Notes: generated from the sequence alone by a model not told the origin. A DNA stretch of 64,000 bases from Paenibacillus sp. RC67 (GCF_030020805.1 NZ_CP125098.1:62001-126000); one strand, 5' to 3'. Numbered from the stretch's first letter, positions 36,309 to 45,850 are shown. Program-made: numbers and translations.

Positions 36309-37790
36309 ATGGTACAACGTATTAGTGGATTTGCGTCCGGGATGGACATTGATGATATGGTAAAGAAAATAATGCAAGCGCAGCGTGCGCCACTTGATAA
36401 ATTGAAGCAAAAACAACAAACGGTACAGTGGCAGCGGGAGAATTTTAGAGATGTGAATCTCAAAATAGTTGAATTTCGTAATAAGGTGTACGATAATACT
36501 TTAACAAAATCCTTTAATGGTCAGAAGACGATAGTTTCAGGCGATACAACAGCTGTAACTGCAAAAGGTGTGAGCGATTCTGTCAGTGGTACAATTACTA
36601 TTAAAGTAAATGAGCTAGCGACAGCAGCTTCAATTAAGAGTTCTTCACCACTTGCGCCTTATCCTTCTAGTACGAAGCTTTCTGATATTTCATCTTCTAT
36701 AGGATCTAGTATTGAAATAAATAATTCAGTTATTGATATAGATTTGGAGAAAGATACAATTGGTAGTGTCATCAATAAAATAAATCAAAATGCTGACGCA
36801 AAAGTCACAGCATTTTATGATGAAACGTCAGGACAGTTTTCTCTCGTTTCCAAAACAACCGGTAAAATTAATGGTGATGGAGAAATAGCTATAGCGGGTA
36901 ACTTGTTACAGAATGTATTTAAGTTGGATTCCTATACAGCAGGTACGGATGCCCAATTAGAAATAAATGGTCTTTCCACTACGCGTTCAACAAACAACTT
37001 CAGCATTAATGGTGTCGATATTACTTTGAACGCTAGATCCTCTGCTTCGCCATCAATAATTACAACTTCCACGGATACTAACTCGATCGTAGATAAGTTA
37101 AAAAGTTTTATCAATGATTATAATGATTTAATTTCTTCATTAAATGAGAAGGTTAAAGAAAAGCGCTACAGAGACTATCTTCCATTAACTGATGATCAGA
37201 GAGCAGCGATGAAGGAAGATGAAATTAAAAACTGGGAAGAGAAGGCTAAAAGCGGAATGCTTTATAACGACAGCATTTTAAAAGATGCTGTGGCGAAACT
37301 AAGAATGAATTTAACGGAACCGGTTAATGTTAATGGCTCATCAACAATCCTTGATTCCATTGGTATTACAACTGGGCAATGGTTTGAAGGTGGGAAGCTT
37401 GTTCTTAAGGATGAAGCTAAGCTGAGAGAAGCAATAGAAAAAGATCCAGATAAAGTAATAGGATTATTCACCTCTAGAGGCACAGGGACAGACGCTCCTA
37501 AATCGGAGGTTGGTATATTTAATCGGATATATAAAGATCTTAAAACAACCTTAGATTCTTTTACAGAAAGAGCAGGTACCTCCTTTGTAGCTACGTCCAA
37601 GGATGCGACTCTAAAGGATCAGAGCACTTTAGGAAGGCAGTTAATAAAACTTAACCAAGATATTAAGGATAAAACAAGATATTTTGATGATATGGAAACT
37701 AGATACTATAAACAGTTTACGGCAATGGAAAAAGCTATGAACAAATTTCAGTCCCAATCTTCATCGTTATTCAGTTCAATGGGTGGATAA
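36309..37790 (+). CDS. fliD: Flagellar filament cap protein FliD
   Basis: 493 residues. FliD caps the growing filament and inserts flagellin. N-terminal RISGFASGMDIDDMVKKIMQ and QRAPLDKLKQKQQTVQWQRE; C-terminal TRYYKQFTAMEKAMNKFQSQ ending SSLFSSMGG. GGAGGTGGAGTC precedes ATG 36309. Cotranscribed with flaG, fliS and fliT. Confidence 0.95.
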   Translation: MVQRISGFASGMDIDDMVKKIMQAQRAPLDKLKQKQQTVQWQRENFRDVNLKIVEFRNKVYDNTLTKSFNGQKTIVSGDTTAVTAKGVSDSVSGTITIKVNELATAASIKSSSPLAPYPSSTKLSDISSSIGSSIEINNSVIDIDLEKDTIGSVINKINQNADAKVTAFYDETSGQFSLVSKTTGKINGDGEIAIAGNLLQNVFKLDSYTAGTDAQLEINGLSTTRSTNNFSINGVDITLNARSSASPSIITTSTDTNSIVDKLKSFINDYNDLISSLNEKVKEKRYRDYLPLTDDQRAAMKEDEIKNWEEKAKSGMLYNDSILKDAVAKLRMNLTEPVNVNGSSTILDSIGITTGQWFEGGKLVLKDEAKLREAIEKDPDKVIGLFTSRGTGTDAPKSEVGIFNRIYKDLKTTLDSFTERAGTSFVATSKDATLKDQSTLGRQLIKLNQDIKDKTRYFDDMETRYYKQFTAMEKAMNKFQSQSSSLFSSMGG

Positions 37791-37811
37791 TAATATTAAG
37801 AGGTGACATCA

Positions 37812-38207
37812 ATGATTCAGTCAAGAGCCAACAAGTATATGGAAACTTCCATTCAAACGATGACCCCTGCCCAGCTTTTAATTATGTTATACGATGGCGC
37901 CATCCGCTTTACAAAAAAAGGGATAGATGCAGTTAAACGGAAAAATTATGAAGAGGCCAATAATAGTTTTATTCGTGTGCAAGAAATAATTAATGAACTT
38001 GTAGTATCCTTAGATCGTTCCTATGAGGTATCGGACGAACTTATCAGATTGTACGATTACTTTTTACATAAGATGATTGAAGCTAATGTAAAGAAAGATA
38101 TTGATGCAGCAAATGAAGTGCTAGGACATTTATTAGAACTGAAAGAAACCTGGATTCAAGCTTCAAAGCTCGCTCAAAATCCGGGTGCCGTATTGAATCA
38201 TGGATAA
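37812..38207 (+). CDS. fliS: Flagellin export chaperone FliS
   Basis: 131 residues, all helical. FliS binds the C-terminus of flagellin and prevents premature polymerisation. Family motif: METSIQTMTPAQLLIMLYDG and AIRFTKKGIDAVKRKNYEEA. ATG 37812 has AAGAGGTG about 6 nt upstream, better than GTG 37803. Overlaps fliT by 8 bp. Confidence 0.93.
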   Translation: MIQSRANKYMETSIQTMTPAQLLIMLYDGAIRFTKKGIDAVKRKNYEEANNSFIRVQEIINELVVSLDRSYEVSDELIRLYDYFLHKMIEANVKKDIDAANEVLGHLLELKETWIQASKLAQNPGAVLNHG

Positions 38208-38538
38208 ATATATTAATGAACTAGAGCAACTTACAAAAGATTTAATAAATCAATCGGATACTGTAGAATATGAGCAGGTTGTTGATTTTGTCGAGTCCAG
38301 GGGAGAACTGGTCGGACAGATTAATAGAGTCTTAGAAGAAGATCCAGTTGAAAGGGAATTATATCTAGAGAGATTACGCAATATACTAAGTTATGATTCT
38401 AAAATCACTGAGCTTATAGGAAGACTTCAGAATGAAGCTTCCTCTCAATTAAATAAAATGAATGCTGCTAAACAACAAAAAAATAGGTATGAGGCAAGCT
38501 TTTCTCCTGAAAGTATGTTTTTTGATAGAAAAAAATAA
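38200..38538 (+). CDS. fliT: Flagellar protein FliT
   Basis: 112 residues, acidic and helical, chaperone-like (LEQLTKDLINQSDTVEYEQV). It starts inside the end of fliS (ATGGATAA), which implies translational coupling. Identification relies mainly on this position and length, since FliT sequences are poorly conserved. Confidence 0.8.
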   Translation: MDKYINELEQLTKDLINQSDTVEYEQVVDFVESRGELVGQINRVLEEDPVERELYLERLRNILSYDSKITELIGRLQNEASSQLNKMNAAKQQKNRYEASFSPESMFFDRKK

Positions 38539-38560
38539 TAAACTTGGATCGATTTACGCA

Positions 38561-38602
38561 CGCCATTTATTGTTAGTAGATAACAATGATGGTGTTTTTT
38601 GT
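38561..38602 (+). terminator. Terminator of the flaG-fliD-fliS-fliT operon
   Basis: CGCCATTTATTGTTA (38561-38575) pairs with TAACAATGATGGTG (38581-38594), with one bulge, loop GTAGA, then TTTTTTG. Confidence 0.75.
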
Positions 38603-38733
38603 TGCAGTCATTTGGTAAGTAGTAAGCTGCGAAAAACGTAAAAAAGAGATGTAGAAAAAGAAAAGTATTTATCATTTCTTGTAAGAAATTGAAAATAATT
38701 TTGAAATAAGAAATAAATTAGGTATTTTTCCTC

Positions 38734-38761
38734 TAAACATCTTAGTTCTTTAGTCCGATAT
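38734..38761 (+). promoter_or_regulatory. Candidate SigD promoter of the giant repeat protein
   Basis: Perfect TAAA (38734-38737), 16 bp, TCCGATAT (38754-38761), 7 of 8 to GCCGATAT. Start predicted near 38768, giving a ~160-nt leader that contains a perfect 10-bp palindrome CGCAGCTGCG at 38873-38882. A SigA -10 (TATACT, 38903) near the gene has no good -35. The rest of 38603-38930 is AT-rich and holds no gene. Confidence 0.6.
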
Positions 38762-38930
38762 AGTATGTGTGAATGTTTTTAGCTTGTTGGTCATTAATGA
38801 AATTTATCTCGCTATTATTACTTTTGTGTATTATTTGAGGGGCTTGCGATCAAAGGGGTGGATGAATACATACGCAGCTGCGCAATCAATATTTTTTATA
38901 CATATACTATTCTAAAGGAGTAATAAGACT

Positions 38931-41900
38931 ATGCTTAAAAAGGGAAGCAGAAGAAAGTTTTTCATTACAGTATTATTAGGTTCCACCATTGCACTTTCAC
39001 CACTTAGCTCCGCGTTAGCGGCGGATGTAACAGTGGGTTGGGACCCTGAGAAAGTAATTATCACCAATAATGTTGGAAAGCCAGATTCTGTAAAGGTATC
39101 GGGATTACCAGAAGGTGCGATTGTAAAAGTTTATGATAAAGCCACTGGAGGGAAACTGATCGGTACGGCTGTTGTACAAAAAGGTCAGACTGAAGCTATT
39201 GTGACAATCCCTAGTCTTGATGCAACGGGTGGAAAAGTTTATGTTTCTGTTACTCTTGAAACTGCTGCAATAGAAAAAGAGTTCGATGCAGAGGCAAAAA
39301 CAACAAAACCAGCTGCAGATAAAATTACAGCAACGAACAACGTGGGCAAAGCAGATAGCGTATTGGTAGAAGGCTTGACAGCGGGAACCATTGTCAAAGT
39401 GTATGACAAAGATGGCGACGGCAAAAAACAATTGGGAACAGCCACGGTAGCAGCGAACCAAACGAGCGCAACCGTATCTGTTACACAATTGGGTGTGGAT
39501 GCAGGTAAAGCGTATGTGTCGACCACGGTAGCAGGCCAAGCCGAGAGCGACCTGGTCGAAGTGAGCTTCACAGCAGAAGCGGTATCCGCAGCACCAAAAG
39601 CAGAAGATATCGAAATCGTAAACAATGCGGTCATCGCCGATACGGTAACCGTATCGAAATTAGCAGTTGGCGACATCGTGAAAGTGTATGAAAAAGGGAA
39701 AACCACCGTATTGGGAACAGCAACGGTAGCAACAGGTAAAGCAGAAGCGATCGTAAGCATCAAGCAACTGGGTGCAGATGCAGGTTCCGTTGAAGTGAGC
39801 GTAACCAGCAAAGAAAAGCTGGAATCCGAGAAAGTTGAAAAAGCATTTGCTGCTGAAGGCAAAACAGCGAAACCAGCTGCAGATAAAATTACCGCAACGA
39901 ACAACGTGGGCAAAGCAGATAGCGTATTGGTAGAAGGCTTGACAGCGGGAACCATTGTCAAAGTGTATGACAAAGATGGCGACGGCAAAAAACAATTGGG
40001 AACAGCCACGGTAGCAGCAAACCAAACGAGCGCAACCGTATCCGTTACACAATTGGGTGTGGATGCAGGTAAAGCGTATGTGTCGACCACGGTAGCAGGC
40101 CAAGCCGAGAGTGACCTGGTAGAAGTGAGCTTCACAGCAGAAGCGGTATCCGCAGCACCAAAAGCAGAAGATATCGAAATCGTAAACAATGCGGTCATCG
40201 CCGATACGGTAACCGTATCGAAATTAGCAGTCGGCGACATCGTGAAAGTGTATGAAAAAGGGAAAACGACCGTATTGGGCACAGCAACGGTAGCAACAGG
40301 TAAAGCAGAAGCTGTCGTAAGCATCAAGCAACTGGGTGCAGACGCAGGAGCCGTTGAAGTGAGTGTAACCAGCAAAGAAAAGCTGGAATCGGAGAAAGTC
40401 GAAAAAGCATTTGCTGCTGAAGGCAAAACAGCGAAACCAGCTGCCGATAAAATCACAGCAACAAACAACGTGGGCAAAGCAGATAGCTTATTGGTAGAAG
40501 GCTTGACAGCGGGAACGATCGTAAAAGTGTATGACAAAGATGGCGACGGCAAAAAACAATTGGGAACAGCCATGGTAGCAGCGAACCAAACGAGCGCAAC
40601 CGTATCCGTTACACAATTGGGTGTGGATGCAGGTAAAGCGTATGTGTCGACCACGGTAGCAGGCCAAGCAGAGAGTGACCTGGTAGAAGTGAGCTTCACA
40701 GCGGAAGCGGTATCCGCAGCACCAAAAGCAGAAGATATCGAAATCGTAAACAATGCGGTCATTGCGGATACGGTAACCGTATCAAAATTAGCAGTTGGCG
40801 ACATCGTGAAAGTGTATGAAAAAGGGAAAACGACCGTATTGGGCACAGCAACGGTAGCAACAGGTAAAGCAGAAGCTGTCGTAAGCATCAAGCAACTGGG
40901 TGCAGACGCAGGAGCCGTTGAAGTGAGTGTAACCAGCAAAGAAAAGCTGGAATCGGAGAAAGTCGAAAAAGCATTTGCTGCTGAAGGCAAAACAGCGAAA
41001 CCAGCTGCCGATAAAATCACAGCAACAAACAACGTGGGCAAAGCAGATAGCGTATTGGTAGAAGGCTTGACAGCGGGAACGATCGTAAAAGTGTATGACA
41101 AAGATGGCGACGGCAAAAAACAATTGGGAACAGCCACGGTAGCAGCGAACCAAACGAGCGCAACCGTATCCGTGACACAATTGGGTGTGGATGCAGGTAA
41201 AGCGTATGTGTCGACCACGGTAGCAGGCCAAGCCGAGAGTGACCTGGTAGAAGTGAGCTTCACAGCAGAAGCGGTATCCGCAGCACCAAAAGCAGAAGAC
41301 ATCGAAATCGTAAACAATGCGGTCATCGCGGATACGGTAACCGTATCGAAATTAGCAGTCGGCGACATCGTGAAAGTGTATGAAAAAGGGAAAACGACCG
41401 TATTGGGCACAGCAACGGTAGCAACAGGTAAAGCAGAAGCTGTCGTAAGCATCAAGCAACTGGGTGCAGACGCAGGATCCGTTGAAGTGAGTGTAACCAG
41501 CAAAGAAAAGCTGGAATCGGAGAAAGTCGAAAAAGCATTTGCTGCTGAAGGCAAAACAGCGAAACCAGCTGCAGATAAAATCACAGCAACGAACAACGTG
41601 GGCAAAGCAGATAGCGTATTGGTAGAAGGCTTGACAGCGGGAACCATTGTCAAAGTGTATGACAAAGACGGCGACGGCAAAAAACAATTGGGAACAGCCA
41701 CGGTAGCAGCGAACCAAACGAGCGCAACCGTATCCGTTACACAATTGGGTGTGGATGCAGGTAAAGCGTATGTGTCGACCACGGTAGCAGGCCAAGCAGA
41801 GAGTGACTTGGTAGAAGTGAGCTTCACAGCAGAAGCGGTATCCGCAGCACCAAAAGCAGAAGACATCGAAATCGTAAACAATGCGGTCATCGCGGATACG

Positions 41901-44900
41901 GTAACCGTATCGAAATTAGCAGTCGGCGACATCGTGAAAGTGTATGAAAAAGGGAAAACGACCGTATTGGGCACAGCAACGGTAGCAACAGGTAAAGCAG
42001 AAGCTGTCGTAAGCATCAAGCAACTGGGTGCAGACGCAGGATCCGTTGAAGTGAGCGTAACCAGCAAAGAAAAGCTGGAATCCGAGAAAGTTGAAAAAGC
42101 ATTTGCTGCTGAAGGCAAAACAGCGAAACCAGCTGCAGATAAAATTACAGCAACGAACAACGTGGGCAAAGCAGATAGCGTATTGGTAGAAGGCTTGACA
42201 GCGGGAACCATTGTCAAAGTGTACGATAAAGACGGCGAAGGCAAAAAACAATTGGGAACAGCCACGGTAGCAGCGAACCAAACGAGCGCAACCGTATCCG
42301 TGACACAATTGGGTGTGGATGCAGGTAAAGCGTATGTGTCGACCACGGTAGCAGGCCAAGCAGAGAGTGACCTGGTAGAAGTGAGCTTCACAGCGGAAGC
42401 GGTATCCGCAGCACCAAAAGCAGAAGATATCGAAATCGTAAACAATGCGGTCATTGCGGATACGGTAACCGTATCAAAATTAGCAGTTGGCGACATCGTG
42501 AAAGTGTATGAAAAAGGGAAAACGACCGTATTGGGCACAGCAACGGTAGCAACAGGTAAAGCAGAAGCTGTCGTAAGCATCAAGCAACTGGGTGCAGACG
42601 CAGGATCCGTTGAAGTGAGCGTAACCAGCAAAGAAAAGCTGGAATCCGAGAAAGTTGAAAAAGCATTTGCTGCTGAAGGCAAAACAGCGAAACCAGCTGC
42701 CGATAAAATTACAGCAACGAACAACGTGGGCAAAGCAGATAGCGTATTGGTAGAAGGCTTGACAGCGGGAACCATTGTCAAAGTGTACGATAAAGACGGC
42801 GACGGCAAAAAACAATTGGGAACAGCCACGGTAGCAGCGAACCAAACGAGCGCAACCGTATCCGTTACACAATTGGGTGTGGATGCAGGTAAAGCGTATG
42901 TGTCGACCACGGTAGCAGGCCAAGCAGAGAGTGACTTGGTAGAAGTGAGCTTCACAGCAGAAGCGGTATCCGCAGCACCAAAAGCAGAAGACATCGAAAT
43001 CGTAAACAATGCGGTCATTGCGGATACGGTAACCGTATCAAAATTAGCAGTTGGCGACATCGTGAAAGTGTATGAAAAAGGGAAAACGACCGTATTGGGC
43101 ACAGCAACGGTAGCAACAGGTAAAGCAGAAGCTGTCGTAAGCATCAAGCAACTGGGTGCAGACGCAGGATCCGTTGAAGTGAGCGTAACCAGCAAAGAAA
43201 AGCTGGAATCCGAGAAAGTTGAAAAAGCATTTGCTGCTGAAGGCAAAACAGCGAAACCAGCTGCCGATAAAATCACAGCAACGAACAACGTGGGCAAAGC
43301 AGATAGCGTATTGGTAGAAGGCTTGACAGCGGGAACCATTGTCAAAGTGTACGATAAAGACGGCGACGGCAAAAAACAATTGGGAACAGCCACGGTAGCA
43401 GCGAACCAAACGAGCGCAACCGTATCCGTTACACAATTGGGTGTGGATGCAGGTAAAGCGTATGTGTCGACCACGGTAGCAGGCCAAGCAGAGAGTGACT
43501 TGGTAGAAGTGAGCTTCACAGCAGAAGCGGTATCCGCAGCACCAAAAGCAGAAGACATCGAAATCGTAAACAATGCGGTCATTGCGGATACGGTAACCGT
43601 ATCAAAATTAGCAGTTGGCGACATCGTGAAAGTGTATGAAAAAGGGAAAACGACCGTATTGGGCACAGCAACGGTAGCAACAGGTAAAGCAGAAGCTGTC
43701 GTAAGCATCAAGCAACTGGGTGCAGACGCAGGATCCGTTGAAGTGAGCGTAACCAGCAAAGAAAAGCTGGAATCCGAGAAAGTTGAAAAAGCATTTGCTG
43801 CTGAAGGCAAAACAGCGAAACCAGCTGCCGATAAAATCACAGCAACGAACAACGTGGGCAAAGCAGATAGCGTATTGGTAGAAGGCTTGACAGCGGGAAC
43901 CATTGTCAAAGTGTACGATAAAGACGGCGACGGCAAAAAACAATTGGGAACAGCCACGGTAGCAGCGAACCAAACGAGCGCAACCGTATCCGTTACACAA
44001 TTGGGTGTGGATGCAGGTAAAGCGTATGTGTCGACCACGGTAGCAGGCCAAGCAGAGAGTGACTTGGTAGAAGTGAGCTTCACAGCAGAAGCGGTATCCG
44101 CAGCACCAAAAGCAGAAGACATCGAAATCGTAAACAATGCAGGAATTGCAGACACAGTTAAAGTAGGGAAACTTGCAGCCGGAGATATCGTGAAAGTATA
44201 CAAAAAAGGCGCAACTGCTACATCAGGCACAGCAACAGTAGCAACAGGGAAAGAAGAAGTAACTGTCAGCATAGCTCAATTGGGCGCAGAAGCTGGTTCC
44301 GTTGAAGTAACCGTGACATCCAAGGATAAGCGCGAATCCGAAAAAGTCGAAAAAGCATATGCTGCTGAAGGTAAGTCTACTGGAGCCAAAGCAGATAAAG
44401 TAGAGATTACAAACCTTGCTGGTAAGTCTGATACTATTAAAGTTAGTGAACTGACAGCAGGTACAGTGGTAAAAGTTTACGACAAAAACACATCTGACAA
44501 GAAACAACTTGGCACTGCAACAGTAGCTACTGGGCAAACCAGCGCAACAGTGACGGTTTCGCAATTGAGTGTGGATGCAGGAAAAGTATTTGTGTCGATA
44601 ACGGAAGCTGGCCAAGCAGAGAGTGATCTTGTTGAAGTTAGTTACGCAGCGGAAGCTAAGTCAACAGCTCCTGCAGTAGGTGATATCACAATTGTGAATA
44701 ATGCAGGTCTTGCAGATACTGTAAAAGTTGAGAAACTGGCTTCGAGCGACGTCGTTAAAGTATATAAAAAAGGTACGACTACTGTGCTAGGTACGGCGAC
44801 TGTTGTTACTGGAAAGTCTGAAGTGTCAATAAACATTGCACAAATTGGTTCGGAAGCCGGTTCAGTTGAGATTAGTGTCACTTCTAGCGGAAAGTTAGAA

Positions 44901-45224
44901 TCCGAAAAAGTGGAGAAAACATTCGAAGCAGAACAAACAACAGATAAGGTAATTAAAGAAAATGTAGTAGTAACCAACAATGTTGGCAAAGCAGATACGG
45001 TCTTAGTAAAGGGTCTTAAAGCTGGTGAGATTGTAAAGGTTTATGACAAAGCAAGCGCCGGTGCAAAAATTCTAGGTACAGCTACCGTAGCATCTGGCAA
45101 AGATGAAGTCACTATTAGCATAAATAACTTAGGTGCAGCAGCAGGTAGTATTTATATAATAGTGATTGAAACGGGTAAGAAGGAAAGTGAAGCTGTAGAA
45201 ATTAGTTATAGTGCAGAGGGCTAA
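38931..45224 (+). CDS. Giant secreted repeat protein made of ~22 Ig-like modules
   Basis: 2097 residues. A signal peptide (residues 1-31, FFITVLLGSTIALSPLSSAL, cleavage ALA-AD) is followed only by ~94-residue modules of two alternating types. Type A: ATNNVGKADSVLVEGLTAGT to GQAESDLVEVSFTAEA; type B: EIVNNAVIADTVTVSKLAVG to KLESEKVEKAFAAEGK. There is one diverged N-terminal module, nine A/B pairs and three diverged C-terminal ones. Similar NN-GK-D-V modules occur in Paenibacillus surface proteins. No SLH domain, LPXTG signal or C-terminal membrane helix is present, so the means of attachment is unknown. AAAGGAG lies 10 nt before ATG 38931. It has its own terminator and a SigD-like promoter. 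Likely a surface fibre, adhesin or sheath; the function is inferred. Confidence 0.8.
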   Translation: MLKKGSRRKFFITVLLGSTIALSPLSSALAADVTVGWDPEKVIITNNVGKPDSVKVSGLPEGAIVKVYDKATGGKLIGTAVVQKGQTEAIVTIPSLDATGGKVYVSVTLETAAIEKEFDAEAKTTKPAADKITATNNVGKADSVLVEGLTAGTIVKVYDKDGDGKKQLGTATVAANQTSATVSVTQLGVDAGKAYVSTTVAGQAESDLVEVSFTAEAVSAAPKAEDIEIVNNAVIADTVTVSKLAVGDIVKVYEKGKTTVLGTATVATGKAEAIVSIKQLGADAGSVEVSVTSKEKLESEKVEKAFAAEGKTAKPAADKITATNNVGKADSVLVEGLTAGTIVKVYDKDGDGKKQLGTATVAANQTSATVSVTQLGVDAGKAYVSTTVAGQAESDLVEVSFTAEAVSAAPKAEDIEIVNNAVIADTVTVSKLAVGDIVKVYEKGKTTVLGTATVATGKAEAVVSIKQLGADAGAVEVSVTSKEKLESEKVEKAFAAEGKTAKPAADKITATNNVGKADSLLVEGLTAGTIVKVYDKDGDGKKQLGTAMVAANQTSATVSVTQLGVDAGKAYVSTTVAGQAESDLVEVSFTAEAVSAAPKAEDIEIVNNAVIADTVTVSKLAVGDIVKVYEKGKTTVLGTATVATGKAEAVVSIKQLGADAGAVEVSVTSKEKLESEKVEKAFAAEGKTAKPAADKITATNNVGKADSVLVEGLTAGTIVKVYDKDGDGKKQLGTATVAANQTSATVSVTQLGVDAGKAYVSTTVAGQAESDLVEVSFTAEAVSAAPKAEDIEIVNNAVIADTVTVSKLAVGDIVKVYEKGKTTVLGTATVATGKAEAVVSIKQLGADAGSVEVSVTSKEKLESEKVEKAFAAEGKTAKPAADKITATNNVGKADSVLVEGLTAGTIVKVYDKDGDGKKQLGTATVAANQTSATVSVTQLGVDAGKAYVSTTVAGQAESDLVEVSFTAEAVSAAPKAEDIEIVNNAVIADTVTVSKLAVGDIVKVYEKGKTTVLGTATVATGKAEAVVSIKQLGADAGSVEVSVTSKEKLESEKVEKAFAAEGKTAKPAADKITATNNVGKADSVLVEGLTAGTIVKVYDKDGEGKKQLGTATVAANQTSATVSVTQLGVDAGKAYVSTTVAGQAESDLVEVSFTAEAVSAAPKAEDIEIVNNAVIADTVTVSKLAVGDIVKVYEKGKTTVLGTATVATGKAEAVVSIKQLGADAGSVEVSVTSKEKLESEKVEKAFAAEGKTAKPAADKITATNNVGKADSVLVEGLTAGTIVKVYDKDGDGKKQLGTATVAANQTSATVSVTQLGVDAGKAYVSTTVAGQAESDLVEVSFTAEAVSAAPKAEDIEIVNNAVIADTVTVSKLAVGDIVKVYEKGKTTVLGTATVATGKAEAVVSIKQLGADAGSVEVSVTSKEKLESEKVEKAFAAEGKTAKPAADKITATNNVGKADSVLVEGLTAGTIVKVYDKDGDGKKQLGTATVAANQTSATVSVTQLGVDAGKAYVSTTVAGQAESDLVEVSFTAEAVSAAPKAEDIEIVNNAVIADTVTVSKLAVGDIVKVYEKGKTTVLGTATVATGKAEAVVSIKQLGADAGSVEVSVTSKEKLESEKVEKAFAAEGKTAKPAADKITATNNVGKADSVLVEGLTAGTIVKVYDKDGDGKKQLGTATVAANQTSATVSVTQLGVDAGKAYVSTTVAGQAESDLVEVSFTAEAVSAAPKAEDIEIVNNAGIADTVKVGKLAAGDIVKVYKKGATATSGTATVATGKEEVTVSIAQLGAEAGSVEVTVTSKDKRESEKVEKAYAAEGKSTGAKADKVEITNLAGKSDTIKVSELTAGTVVKVYDKNTSDKKQLGTATVATGQTSATVTVSQLSVDAGKVFVSITEAGQAESDLVEVSYAAEAKSTAPAVGDITIVNNAGLADTVKVEKLASSDVVKVYKKGTTTVLGTATVVTGKSEVSINIAQIGSEAGSVEISVTSSGKLESEKVEKTFEAEQTTDKVIKENVVVTNNVGKADTVLVKGLKAGEIVKVYDKASAGAKILGTATVASGKDEVTISINNLGAAAGSIYIIVIETGKKESEAVEISYSAEG
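39306..44141 (+). repeat. Tandem 564-bp coding repeats (about 8.6 copies)
   Basis: Units begin at 39306, 39870, 40434, 40998, 41562, 42126, 42690, 43254 and 43818, each exactly 564 bp (188 codons) with no indels that I can find. The ninth diverges after about 44141. Copies differ by scattered, mostly silent bases, for example GATGGCGACGG in the first four and GACGGCGACGG or GACGGCGAAGG later. The region is more GC-rich than the AT-rich flagellar genes beside it. Copy number could be mis-assembled. Confidence 0.95.
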
Positions 45225-45279
45225 TACAATTATCTAAAATCGAGAATAGTATAAAGAGCAAGGTAACCATTTGTACAGG

Positions 45280-45314
45280 GTGTGCGCTTCTATTAAGAGG
45301 CGTACACTTTTTTG
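45280..45314 (+). terminator. Terminator after the giant repeat gene
   Basis: GTGTGCGCTTCT (45280-45291) pairs with AGAGGCGTACAC (45296-45307) over 12 bp with two G-T pairs; loop ATTA; then TTTTTTG. Confidence 0.88.
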
Positions 45315-45850
45315 TTTTAAACTAACATCTTTTATAGAGGCAATAGAATTTGAGTCAGAAGGTTCTAGAAATAGTCACTTTATGTATATATCAGTGCATT
45401 CTAGGTTAAGGAACGAGAACGACAGTGGAACAGTTTGAGAGGCCCTTAAATGGCCGAATGAGGCTCCTGTATCGAACATGCATTGTTACAGTGATTATCT
45501 GTCTGTGTAGCTGATAATAGGCATTGTAGCTTATGTGAAACCGTTCGTGGGATTGGTGTGAATAAATCCAACCCGAAATTTACGGGGCGGGGGGTGGAAA
45601 AGCGAATGGGCTTCAGTTAGGACAGACTCTTTAGGAAAAAACGCAGGAAGGGTCCTAAATCTTGGAGTATAACTTCTGAGCATCCATTATCGGAATTTAA
45701 AGGTGGATTGTTATTTCATGGTTTGCACTTCATTTGGCATTTGTCTAGGTATGGAGTACATAAGTGCTTTTATGTATGGTGAATGACAGTTCCTCAACAC
45801 CCCCTGTGGATAATGTGCATAACTTTGTGTATAACTTTATAGAAAATGTC
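45315..45850. other. About 535 bp with no recognisable gene; possible RNA or decayed sequence
   Basis: Every frame here is short; the only open frame of size (from 45764, 63 codons) has no ribosome site, overlaps the DnaA boxes and runs through the terminator at 45851, so I do not call it. Small inverted repeats are present, for example TTTAGGA (45630-45636)/TCCTAAA (45653-45659) with ACTC/GAGT outside. A terminator lies at the right end although no gene precedes it, so an RNA gene is possible. One DnaA box-like site lies at 45557-45565. I could not match any known RNA family. Confidence 0.4.
45805..45834 (-). promoter_or_regulatory. Cluster of three DnaA boxes
   Basis: TGTGGATAA (45805-45813), TGTGCATAA (45814-45822) and TGTGTATAA (45826-45834) are reverse complements of TTATCCACA, TTATGCACA and TTATACACA: all fit TTATnCACA, in the same orientation, within 30 bp. 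A fourth, TGTGAATAA, lies at 45557-45565. No dnaA gene is in the window, so this is not the main origin on this evidence; it resembles the DnaA-box clusters known elsewhere in B. subtilis. Confidence 0.6.

Noticed and set aside
39306..44141. CRISPR or satellite origin for the 564-bp repeats
   Set aside because: They are in-frame coding units of 188 codons with protein-level alternation of A and B modules.
39239..44272. A 1677-codon open frame on the minus strand across the repeat array
   Set aside because: It is a shadow of the repeats: one 564-bp unit without minus-strand stops, repeated nine times, stays open. The product is low-complexity Ala/Thr/Val/Pro with no domain or ribosome site. 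The 147-residue minus frames recurring every 564 bp have the same cause.
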